Shown in pieces: positions 48,561 to 59,242 of a stretch of 64,000 nt of DNA. Position 1 is the first letter of the stretch; each line of letters begins with the position of its first letter. Made by a program: the position numbers and the translations under genes. The notes under the pieces are model-generated. The model searched no databases and was not told the origin of the DNA. It saw nothing but the letters and a program-made list of their open reading frames with translations. Origin of the DNA: Caprella mutica (taxonomy: Eukaryota > Arthropoda > Malacostraca > Amphipoda > Caprellidae); assembly GCA_947561585.1 (NCBI GenBank), contig CANNZV010000938.1, positions 145,657 to 209,656 of the forward strand. Reading direction: 5' to 3'.

Positions 48561-49411
48561 ATATTTCAAATTCTAGCCGTTTCTGGCAATTTAGTATAAA
48601 TGAGCCTGTTATCCCTTCAATTATTACTATATCACTTTATTTATTTATTTCATAAAAATGAGCCTGGCCGCTAGTTAATTCATATATTTAGTATTAAGAG
48701 TTATTTTCCTAATTGAAATAATTATTTAAATTGTAAATTAAACTTCAAATTCAGTTTCATATTAAAATATTATCATTTGGTTAAATTAGCGTAGGTAAAA
48801 TAACGTAGATTTGAGTTTGAATGGGTTACTGTTGTACACTGTTTCACCCAGATCTCTATATAGTATAAGATGTATTTATTGGACGGTTACTACATTGTGA
48901 AAAGTAACTGTTGTCTTCACGTGTTCTGTATAGCGTAATACCTAATACGCCTCTAATATAAAAATAGAACTGGCCGTAGACCGGCATAACATCGGCAACA
49001 TTATGTATTAATAACAGGTTTTAAGAGGTTTATAATTCATTAAGAAGACGTTTATAAGTTATTCATGAGACATTTATAAGTCATTTGCCAGAGCTGGGTC
49101 AGTGAGTTGACAAAACATCGGATTTGCACTAGCCCAATCCAAAACTAGCACTAAATCGGCAACGTTAAGTATTGCAGGTACAATAAGTCGTTTATACGTG
49201 GTTGTACTGTTCAGGGCCGGTGAACATCCGTGCGGTGGGCCAGCGTTGGCCCTGCGTTTTTGCCAGAAAAGTTTTCCTTTTCCTACTATGGAAAACTTCA
49301 TATTGGCTAGATTTGTCTGATGTGTAATGATTGTAAATAATTTTATCCAATAAAGATTATGAACATTTTAATGTTTACTGGGCAATAGAGCTAGCTGCGA
49401 CACAAAGTCGA
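48561..49411. other. AT-rich intron sequence with GC-richer patch
   Basis: 49080-49300 is GC-richer, with 'gggccagcgttggccctg' hairpin-like words similar in style to the neighbouring CCTGATAAC element. No gene was recognised. Confidence 0.4.
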
Positions 49412-50525
49412 CTACCTCCCCTGATAACATTGAACTATCGGGCCAACGTCGATAAACGTAGGCAAAGTAAAGGCACGATCGGGCATTGGCACGCCAATGC
49501 TATTGTTATGAACTATAATTTCAATAAGGATAGCTATACCTATATATTTCAATAACTCTTGAAATAACATTGTTTCTTTCTCAAAAGTATCGAATGATGT
49601 TAATTGCTTACATCCTCTCTTTTAACCCTAGCTTTTTCGGAATCCGTCTGCGTTTTGACAATAGTCCTAAATTCTCTTATGAATTTGTGTACATTGCCAG
49701 AACCCTTAAATTTCGGCAGACTGTTAACGTTAATTAAATCAATACTATCTTTACGACTCATGTTTATTGAAAAATTTCAAAGTGACAATCTAACGATCGT
49801 GAATAACAGTGAAATTCGAACAAGAGAGGTCTGTTATAAGTTGACAAGTTCGTTATGTGTTTACATTAGAGAACATAAACACAGGAAAGTGTTTCAACCA
49901 CAAGCTATTTCCCTCCTAACCATACAGTCGAAACCCAATGATACCAATTGGAAAATAGTGATATTCTGCCCTAACAACTGAGAGTGACTGTACCTTACCC
50001 TAACTCTCACCGTATAATGTTTCTCCTAAGTCAACTAAACATTTTGCTAAGTAATTAAGTAAAAAGTGTGGAACGTTATACAAATAATGAATAAAGAAAA
50101 TGAATAGCTTAAAGAGTGAATAATAGAAAAAAAATATATAATTTCACAAAAAATATCATGAAAGATTTTATAAAGAGAGGATGTAAGCAATTAACATCAT
50201 TCGATACTTTTGAGAAAGAAACAATGTTATTTCAAGAGTTATTGAAATATATAGGTATAGCTATCCTTATTGAAATTATAGTTCATAACACTATTATACA
50301 CTGGGCCAATGCATTGAAAACGAGATTGGGCCAACGGTTGCCAAACAGCACTGGCCCAATGAAGGAAAACATTGGTTAACCAATCCAGTGATTTTTTGAT
50401 GAACCAATATATTTATTATACTTAACTATAGGTTTTATTTGGCAGTTATCGACAGACAATCAGAGAGGTTAGATGCAAACGATCTCTCCTAACTTCAGTC
50501 ACACCAAATAGCCAATTTAAAATCC
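49412..50525 (+). repeat. Dispersed element 'CCTGATAACATTG', copy interrupted by a nested element
   Basis: Second copy of 48224-48560. The two halves, 49412-49504 and 50291-50525, are separated by the TIR element at 49505-50290. Confidence 0.75.
49505..50290. mobile_element. Nested TIR element, ~786 bp, 5-bp target duplication
   Basis: The ends GTTATGAACTATAATTTC and its inverse extend into inverted arms of about 120 bp (49505-49625 against 50166-50290). CTATT flanks both sides (49500-49504 and 50291-50295); the related copy at 48310 has a single site. The internal 125-codon open frame at 49604 is partly within the arm and matches nothing I recognise. Confidence 0.8.
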
Positions 50526-50789
50526 CATTATATTAATTGGACACTCAATGAATGAACAACAGGTACTTTACTTGTATAAAACTCAATTTCACCTCATTAA
50601 AATAATAAATGTTTATTAAAACTTAAAATGAAATTTTTAAATCGTATTGAAAAATATAATTATTTGCTCATTCTTCTCATCACAACAAATAAATAGAGTA
50701 TCTTTATATTGTGAGACTGTAATGAAATAAACTTTCAACTATAAAATAGTGATATCATCATCGATATGTAGGACTTCAATGCTAAAAAA
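50526..50789. other. AT-rich intron sequence
   Basis: Nothing recognised. Confidence 0.5.
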
Positions 50790-51170
50790 ATGGAAACGAA
50801 GAGCGTTCTAAATCAATTTCTCTGCTCATTTCTTGGATGGGCACACGATTTTAAAACCAGCAAGTGTGAAAGACCACATGTAAGCACTCGCTCCTCTATG
50901 CAACGGAAACCGGCTAGCAACCGTCCGGCAACTGTCTGTTGTAGTGTGTATAGCCCAGGCGACCGGTCTGGAACCGGTAGGTGTGAAAGCAATCAATTAT
51001 TACTAGCCCACCTTGTAAAAATCAACCGCCCGGTATTTTACCAACCGGATGAAACCGGCGAGTATAAAAGAGTTTTTAGGCTTTCCGCTCTACCGGACGG
51101 TAAAAATCGGTAGGTGTGAAAGGAAGGCATTGATGGCAAATATCAATCCGGTTTTTTCCGATCAAGCGCC
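50790..51170. repeat. GC-richer block of scattered accgg/gtgtgaaag motifs
   Basis: 'accgg' or its complement occurs repeatedly, with 'gtgtgaaag' at least three times and irregular spacing. The 107-codon frame through it has no domain and a repeat-like composition. It resembles in style the block at 15546-16785. Confidence 0.45.
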
Positions 51171-51401
51171 TAAGTTAAAATTTTGGAAACATTTTGAGAG
51201 ATAAGTGAAATGAGGGAGGGGGTTGAAGCTTGACAGGTGGTGTTTAATGTCGAAGAGAATCACGTGTCTGTCTCTCAGAAAACAACATGCGAGTAATAGG
51301 TATAATATTCAGTGAAATTACTACCATTAAAGAATAGTTTAATACTACTCTCTCTCAATCCCAGGAAGATTGAGAGAGAGAGTTGACTGTTTGGTGTAAT
51401 T

Positions 51402-52602
51402 CCCAGGTAACATGACAATATCCGAACTAGGTTCTGTAGGGCCATGCCTCCCATCTTTATCAGTTTTTATTTGGGAATTAGAAATATTATTTAACTTTCT
51501 ATAACAGTAATAACTAATTACTTAAAGGTCCCCTCCAAGCAAATATTTTTATTGCTTTATTCAACGAGGCTAATGTTTTTTATCATTTTTCTGCAAACCG
51601 CATCAAATTTGGTAGCATATTTTGAATTTTATATGCTTTTAAAGATTTTCACAATCAAAACTATACAAAACCTATTTTACCTCCGACTTACTAATTTAAG
51701 AAATTTTCAGCCTGCAGAAAAAGAATGTACAACATTTTTTTTTTATTGTCTACTAGGTATTAGGTTTAATAAATCCATTTAATAATCGTGTAACGGTATA
51801 AAATTGAATGAACTTATAATATAAACGTTTATATACTTTAGGAAACAATTAATATTTAAATAAAGGCCGAAAACGCAGGGTTTGTTTATAAAATTCAAAT
51901 TTGTAATCAAAACAAAGAGTGTACAATCAATTCTTCTTGATCATCAGATTAGTGATTCGCTCAATTGTTGCTCACAGAGTATTAAAAAACTTTAAAAACA
52001 AATTATAAAATTTGTACTGAACCGAATTGTATGCGGTTTGCAGAATAATGATCCTAGACCTTAGATCTATAATATTATGTTATAAACTTATTTTTTTCTC
52101 GGAGCCTGGAGAGGACCTTTAAGCTTTAACTAAAAAAAAATATTCAGAAATAGGGTAGGTTATAGTGAAATGTTACTCTCAATCTTCATTATTTAGCTAC
52201 CTTAAATGATTGTTAACATGTATAATATTCATTCATTTATGTTATGATTCATGAGTACATTTAAATAAAGTGACCTCTGTTTACCACAACTTTCATTATC
52301 CAAATCAGTATAATATGTAGTCTATAAAGCCTAGTAAGCAACAGACCATCCAAACTAATAATTATTGCGATACGGAACTCCTCTGGATGTTCCATTTATA
52401 TCCTATAAAGCAGTACCAAATATCCCTATCACATCCTCCCCGAACATTACATATCCTCCGCAGAGCATCCGGTTAGTTCCTGAGAGGATTTCCTCCGCAC
52501 TTTACAAAAACGGAACACCTCTCACACCTCGCACCGGACATACAGGGGATGTGCGATGAGGAATTCCACGGGATGTACTCCGGACATAAATTGTTACTTG
52601 GG
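51402..52602. mobile_element. CCCAGGTAAC-family TIR element, carrying a nested TTAA element
   Basis: The left end CCCAGGTAACATGACAATATCC (at 51402) and right end ATTGTTACTTGGG (to 52602) are inverted. Its body matches 568-1082 and 2308-2465. It ends 240 bp downstream of the exon 1 donor of the HEPN-NACHT gene on the gene strand. It is interrupted at 51526-52118. Confidence 0.75.
51526..52118. mobile_element. TTAA-flanked non-autonomous element, 593 bp
   Basis: TTAA|AGGTCCCCTCCAAGC at the left and GCCTGGAGAGGACCT|TTAA at the right give inverted ends and a TTAA duplication (51522-51525, 52119-52122), the piggyBac-type insertion signature. Inner regions are partly inverted as well. The host copy at 568-800 lacks it. 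No transposase is present. Confidence 0.8.
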
Positions 52603-52842
52603 TTTATTATAAATGTGTTTCAATTATTAATTCTTCTCATACGATATCATCTATCATGAAAAAAATTATTTATATGTGATCCATAGTGAAATGCAATTAT
52701 TTCTATATGTAGTAAAATAAAGAGATGACAGAATATTACCAACATTATCACAACCACATGTTTTTAGGACTAGTCAGTTAAATAAACATTTAAAATTAAC
52801 TTTCAAAATATTGAATTTAAATATTTATGAACATTAACTCAC
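52603..52842. other. Intron 1 start, AT-rich
   Basis: Between exon 1 donor and the CCCAGGTAAC element. Nothing recognised. Confidence 0.5.
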
Positions 52843-55095
52843 CTTTCCATTTCACTTTTAATGTCCCTCTGTGATTCATCAAGTCCCAATAAATGCAGAA
52901 GCTTTGGTAGTTGTCCATCCTCCGATTGAATCTGTGAACTTCTGTCATATTGAATCTGTGGTAGTTGTTTATCCTCCGATTGACTCTGTGAACTACTGTC
53001 ATCTTGAAGCTGTGGTAGTTGTTTATCCTCCGATTGACTTTGTGAACTACTGACATCTTGAAAAGCTCTTGCATGCTCGCGGAACGTCCTCACAATAGCC
53101 TTTTTCATATTATAGAAAAGGAAAGATATGCCAGGTAACACATAATAATCCAAGTTATTCCATGAACTCTGGTCATCTAGAAGTTCTCTCCTGTCATCTT
53201 GAAGTTCTCTCCTGTCTTCTTGACGTTCTCTCCTGTCTTCTTGAATCTCTCTGATGTTCTCATTCACGTATTTGACTGCAAAAAACTCCTGTATAGTGCT
53301 GTGCATGAATTGGTACGATTTAACATCGGTGTACTTTATCGAATGTTCTGGCGTTAAGATGCAAGATAACAAACTGGGAATGTTCACATTGTCAGGCATT
53401 CCCTTTATTTCCTTGCATTCAGTAACCATCTTGGAGTAATGTTCCCGATCCAAGAAGTATTTCCTCGCGCTGAAAAGTTTAAGACAAAATTTACCCAGCA
53501 CATAAGCAATATCCTCAGCTCTTCCTATTGGATAAGAAGCATTTCTTAACTTTCTCTCCATTTCACGTAGGAAGTTAGTTCGAACTGCTTCGTAAGCACT
53601 ATGTTCATTCTTCATCTTAGACACTGAGCTTGGATCATGCATGAACAAGGAGATGAATAAAGCCAAGAGAATTGGGGATGAAAATACTTCTCGAGCAGCT
53701 GCAGTTAGATTCTCAAAGCTCTTCACCAGTTTGTCAGTGTCGATAGAACAATCCATCTTACCAGAATAACTTCTCATAAAGTTCACTTTGTCGCTCATTT
53801 CGCTGATGGGTTCGATGAACATTTTTGTGTAGTTCAAACTTCTTACTTGCAGCTCGCTAACGAAATTATTCCCTGCATCAACTCGGGAAGAAACAATGCA
53901 ATTAGCGTTGTTATCTCTGCAGAAAGTTATGATGTTGTCCACAAGCTGTCGACAATTATCAGTAATTTCGTCGTAGCCGTCAATGAGGAACACTAGACTT
54001 TTCACAATTTTGAAGGCTTCCATGATGTCATCTTCAGGGGAAAGAAAATTTTTGAGACATTCTCTTAGAAATTTGGCAAGATTTGTCTGTTGCTCATACC
54101 TGCACTCGAGGTATATTGGAATTTTGAATTGCTTAATTTTGTTATATCTTGGTGTTCTTTCATTAACTGATGTCTGTAAAATATCTTGGCAGAGATTCTT
54201 CATCAGGGTGGTTTTCCCTGAACCGGGACCCCCAGTTATAACAACAAACTTCTCTTGTGTGTTGTTATATATTTCGCTACAGGGAAATACGGTTTTGTTA
54301 TCTGTAGTCTTATCATCTTTGTCTTCAGTAGTTACAGATAAGTTAGAGCACTGGAAGATATCAGAGGTATCTATCTTTTTAGAGCTACCCGGCAGAGGAA
54401 CAGAGAAGTATGGTGAATATCTCTCTAGCATGTTTGATGGGACTTCAGAAGAGATTTTCTGAGCGATGTACTTCACTCTGTTTTCATAGAAGTGTGTTGT
54501 GTCAATTAGAACTTTGTCAAACTCATCATTCAAGAGTTTCACCTTTTCATCAATTTCAGTCTGATTTTTGCCGTAGAGTTTGCCAGCAGCTCTGATACCT
54601 CCTCTCATCGTTTCTTTTATTTCATTAATATGAGAGTCTTCCATTGCCTTAGAAAACTCGTGACTCACGTCATTTCTGAAGGCTTTGATTTTTTTGAGCA
54701 GACTCTCCACAGAGTTAGGATCATTCATTCGATCATCGTACTCTTTACCTCCTCCCGTCTGAGCAATTTTGTTGCAGCAGAGAATTGGGAGGAAATCATG
54801 CAGAGCTGTTATGTCCATGTCAGAGAAAGAATCTTTATCAAGTTTGGATTTATTGTCTTTTAACCATTTTGTAAATTTTTTCTCATTAATTTTTTCTCCA
54901 ATTTTCAGATGGTTGATATGATCTATTATTTTAATGCCATTAGGTTTAGCGAATCCCCAGTCAATTATTGTCCGGTAGACCAGAGGTCCGCAGCTAAACT
55001 TCAAAAGATCATTTCTCAGTAAATGGAGAATGTTGCGAGGTATTCCTATTTCGGTCATTTGATTTGAAAGAGACATTTCTGAATAGTACCATATG
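52843..55095 (-). CDS. HEPN-like/NACHT NLR-type protein, large coding exon 1
   Basis: The exon starts at acceptor ttttctctttcag|C (55095) and ends at donor GGAAAG|GTGAGTT (52843). I place the start at the ATG at 55076 (MSLSNQMTEI), the first after the splice site; the frame upstream is intron. In 745 residues it shows: 1-140, a DZIP3/HEPN-like helical domain with R134-N-D-V-S-H139 (the R-x4-H motif of HEPN ribonucleases); 276-400, a NACHT ATPase with Walker A GGPGSGKTT (283-290), Walker B LVFLIDGYDE (361-370) and sensor SSR (396-398); and 590-604, the winged-helix signature FMHSTIQEFFAVKYV. Then come four heptads like RRELQDD (609-636) and three 18-residue Ser/Gln/Glu repeats (673-726). Such proteins are STAND ATPases that assemble on sensing a ligand and are used in innate immunity; that role is inferred. 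No stop or frameshift is visible. A non-coding first exon must lie upstream. Confidence 0.9.
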
Positions 55096-56112
55096 CTGAA
55101 AGAGAAAATGAAAAACCAATTAGTGAATGAATGACACCCATTTAGATACTTATTAGTTACCATCTTCGACCTGGTGTACCATACATTGGATAAATTCATT
55201 GGTAGAGTTTTCGTATGCAGCATAACTATTGGTGACGAACTGAGTAAACACTAGGAAGACTTCACTCATCCTGATACATGCTGAGACCATTTGGTCATTA
55301 TGACCAGGTTATTACATACTTGATTAAGGAGCAAACTAAATAAATATTATATTGCTAATTCTTGCTCAACAAAGTCAATATTTAGTCATTTGAGTTGAAA
55401 AATGTACCCGTTACTTTTGGAATAAAAAAAAATGCGTCGATTAAGTTGAATATTTTTATAATTTTCAAATCTGTTGATAACACTGTGAAAAAAATGTGAA
55501 ATGACACATTCTGAAGTATAGCAAATATTTCAGACAGAAATTTCCACTACTGACCAAAACATTCCTTTAACTTTGTGAATATTTTGGAGTATCGACTGTG
55601 CATAGTATGTTTAAGTAAGTACTCATTTGTGTGANNNNNNNNNNNNNNNNNNNNNNNNGTGTGAAAGAGAGGAGTTCAAACCCTGTGAATTATATAAGGA
55701 ATTGATTTTAGGAAAGACAGAGTTTTTCATTTCTTTTTATCCGTAATTATCACAGATTATTCTTTTACACTTTTCTTTTTTCGATTTTAGAAATATTTGA
55801 TGGACTTATTAGGTATATTACTAGATGCTGTTTTGCAAAATTTGAATACATTTCATCGAATAATTTGGAAGTTGCGGTATGTGATCATTTGATTTAGAAT
55901 GTGACCATATTTTAAAAATTTGATAGAAGATTATTTCATGTAAACTATGAAAATAAATATTACACAAGCTGAAGATATGCATGAGGTATATTCATTTTAA
56001 TCAATGGAAGAGTTTACTTCAGTTTATATTACATAAATATCAATTGGCTTTGATAATGAATAATATAGGACACATATAATCCTACATCGCATTTATCACA
56101 TTATGTGCGTAT
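55096..56112. other. Upstream region of the HEPN-NACHT gene, with assembly gap
   Basis: AT-rich. The promoter and 5' exon of the gene should lie in this direction, but no TATA or initiator could be chosen. 55635-55658 is a run of 24 N, an assembly gap of unknown true size. Confidence 0.5.
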
Positions 56113-56468
56113 ACCAGGTAACCTGACAATATCTCTGGGAACTCCGTTGGAGTTCGCTTCAGATCCAACATCCCAAAAGGATGCTGAGCAAATTTTCTCA
56201 AAAGGAAACGTACTCTCATGGAACTTATAGCGAACATTCGAATTGTTTGCTATTGTATCCTGACGAACAGTACCGAACATCCCTATCACATCCTCCCCGA
56301 ACATTACACATCCTCTTCGGAACACCACTTACACCAGGTTACTTCCTGAGAGGAGTTCCTCCGCACTTTACAAAAACGGAACACCTCTCGAACTCCGCAT
56401 CGGACATACATGGGATGTGCGAAGAGGTGTTCCACGAGAGGTACTCCTGACATAAATTGTTACTTGGG
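56113..56468. mobile_element. CCCAGGTAAC-family TIR element, short copy
   Basis: From CCAGGTAACCTGACAATATC to ATTGTTACTTGGG, 356 bp. It contains 'gttcctccgcactttac' and 'ggaactccgttggagtt', shared with 2330-2465 and 52480-52602. It holds an intact version of the site where the hAT-like element entered the copy near 1.08 kb. Confidence 0.75.
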
Positions 56469-57585
56469 ATAACATTATCATAGTTATCTTACAAAATGAG
56501 GTACAGTTGCGAAGAAAAGACACTTGAATTAGGGTCAGATTGTGGTACACTGAATAGTGTTACATAGTAGCTACATATCTATGTCTTGACGATATTATTT
56601 TTGACTAATAGCATTCCACATCAGGTAGACAAATTACAAGAATTATATATATCATTCACAACTCAAAAAAATAAGTACCACAACTATTTCTTGATATGAA
56701 TACCTACGTATTCTATGTATGTCCATCGGTATGTTACTATCATGAATCTATAATAAGCATAAATAAAATCAGTGAAAATATACCATTTTGCATTTTTTCC
56801 TTCACCACCGTTTGACAGTATTAGAGTTCAGTGATAGTGGATTAGTTGATGACATTAATTGTTACCACAGAATTGTCCATTGTGATGGTCCCCCCTGTGG
56901 GTTATCTCATCAACTGTGAAACCTTATAACGGTCCACGGTATGGGTTACGTGTGATTAGAATCTTACTCTGTATCTTTTCTTTCAGATTCCTTTTTCTCA
57001 ATGCATCTCTTTCTACTAAATACTCATGGCCATGCCCTAGAACCACCTTGCCTATATGGTTCCGACCTCAGGCCTCTGGTCCATGCTTAACTGTATTTAG
57101 GGTGAATAATAAGTTTAAATAAAACTTTAAAGAGATTGTATTTCTGTATCAAGCATATATATTTTCACTATGCACTTCACTAAAACACTCACAAGCAATT
57201 GTCTCACTAACTAAGACTTGAGATTAGATGTTGATCTCATGCGAGTCAATTGGTAACTAACTTTGAATGTTCCATACACATAATCATATAAGTTTGCGAG
57301 AGCAGTTATGCATACACAATTAATGTGTTTGCATCGCTACACCATCCAACATGTCAGGAAAACATTTTGCGGAGCCCATAAAACTTTCATGGGAACCAAG
57401 AATTTAGAATCTGATATATTACTATATATCTTTTGGGAAGTGATAATTTTTTATTGTCCCTACACAATTATTTCTTCGTGAATTCACCTCGAGGTACAAT
57501 GGTGACGAAGTGAAGAAGTTATCACAATACAGAGATAGTCATGAAGTTCAATATATATGCAAGTTAACAAAGAAAAAAAAAAATC
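56469..57585. other. Unannotated stretch
   Basis: AT-rich. The 68-codon frame at 56916 shows no domain. No repeat was recognised. Confidence 0.4.
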
Positions 57586-57589
57586 CGGT

Positions 57590-58405
57590 ATATTCTGGCG
57601 AAATTCCCTTGGGTTATTCCCTCGACATTATAGAAGGGATGCCCAATCTGAACGTTTTTGCGCTATGGGGATATCCTCAAATAATATCGAAGGAATACTA
57701 ATGGGATTTAAAAATTTATCCCTGGAATATTCCCTTGATATCAAGGGAAGGGCAAGGAATACCGAAATTATCATTCCCTCGATAACAAGAGATAAAAATG
57801 GGATAGTGAGGGGATATTTTTTTAAATATCAAAAGGATCAAATGGGAATATTCCCTGAATCTTCCTTGGATATCAAGAATAGAGCAATTAAGGACATGGA
57901 AAACGGATACCAAAATTAATCTTTCCTATCATACAGTGTATATGTACGTTTGCTTTTATATGAATTAGTTTAATGATACATATTGGTTTATACAAATTAA
58001 TGGAAAGAAATGGAGAAAGAAATGAAGTGGTGTTTCCGGGACACAAACTCACAACTTGTTGTCTCCTGTTTGCGACGCTATCCACTCGACCATCTTTGAC
58101 ATAATTTAATATTTTTCGAATGAACTTTATGCAATATGATAACTTAGGTGCATCTTTAAGTTATCATCAATAAATATTGTTTTATATTTCATCAATTTTT
58201 TTTTATAATCTTTTCTTTTATAATTTTCTAGGGGATCAACTAATTTTCACTGATTCCTGGAATATTCCCTTGATGTCGTTAGGGGATCAACTATTTTTCA
58301 CTAATTCCTAGGATATATCTCTTGATATCAGTTTACATTTGCTGAAAATGAGGGATTATATAGATATCGAGGGAATATTCCTGGAATATCTCAATGTTAC
58401 CTGAG
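57590..58405. mobile_element. Foldback element with ggaatattcc arms and a tRNA-like core, second copy
   Basis: Same order as 47349-48175: left 'gggatatcctcaaataatat' and 'ggaatattcccttgatatc' words, a core, then right inverted 'ctggaatattcccttgatgt'. The core at 58028-58100 reads on the minus strand GATGGTCGAGTGGATAGCG (A-box-like region of a Ser/Leu-type tRNA) and later GAGTTTGTGTCCCGG (B-box-like). It is not a functional tRNA, because arms and anticodon stem do not close. Confidence 0.65.
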
Positions 58406-59005
58406 AAATATGCCATCATATCTTCACTCTCAACTAAAAAAAGTCAAAAAATTCATTCACAGTACATTTTATGAATATTGGTAAAATGAATCCATTTATT
58501 ACTAGTGTGACCATATGGTAACACGTGAAAAATAATATATTAAAGAAAAATGCAAATTATTTTCACATAATTCATATGACAATAATTATAGCCAATGAAA
58601 TACTCTTTGACCAAAAATTCCCAATACTACCAAAAATATAATCAAGCCAGAGGTAAAGCTTGCCGTGTTTGTATTGCCATTATAAAAGTTTTAAAAACTT
58701 ATAACATAGTGTTGATGCGACGAGTGATAGTAACTGATTATTTGGGTTATATCATATCATCAGTCACAACAAGAACTAACTATAGTATCAGTATTGGACT
58801 TCTGTCACGTTTCTTATTTCAATATATTTGCATTTATCAAATTTACTGATGGTGTAACCATATGGTCACACTAGTAGAATTACGGTTATTTACCACACAA
58901 AGTTCATTTCTCTCTCATAGTGAAGTTAACTTCTTTGCTAATAATCAATACCATTTACCTTTTCTCTCCTTTTACGATATTATCCATTAACTAAAGACTA
59001 ACTAC
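58406..59005. other. Unannotated stretch
   Basis: AT-rich. 'gtgaccatatggtaacac' at 58505 and 'ggtgtaaccatatggtcac' at 58850 are short palindromic words around CCATATGG, in roughly inverted arrangement about 340 bp apart, possibly ends of a small element. Confidence 0.4.
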
Positions 59006-59009
59006 CCAT

Positions 59010-59215
59010 ATAGCATGACAATATTCCCGGGAACTCCGTTGGAGTACCGCACTACTGCTTCAGATTCTAAATCCCAAATGGATGCTGAGCGAATGTTTGA
59101 ATTGTATTAAAAAGGAAACATATCCTCATGGAACTTACAGCGAGCATTCGAATTGTATTCAAAAGGAATTATATCCTCATGGAACTGAATGCAAACATAA
59201 AATGGTGTTATTTCT
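59010..59215 (+). repeat. Truncated CCCAGGTAAC-family element, plus orientation
   Basis: 'atgacaatattcccgggaac' then 'tccgttggagtaccgc' and 'ggaacttacagcgagcattc' match the minus-strand copy at 2586-2835. Confidence 0.65.
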
Positions 59216-59242
59216 TCGATCCCGTGCGAGGCTATAGTTGGT

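Noticed and set aside
53983..54462. Plus-strand open frame of 159 codons
   Set aside because: It is antisense to the conserved NACHT domain, which explains the open frame.
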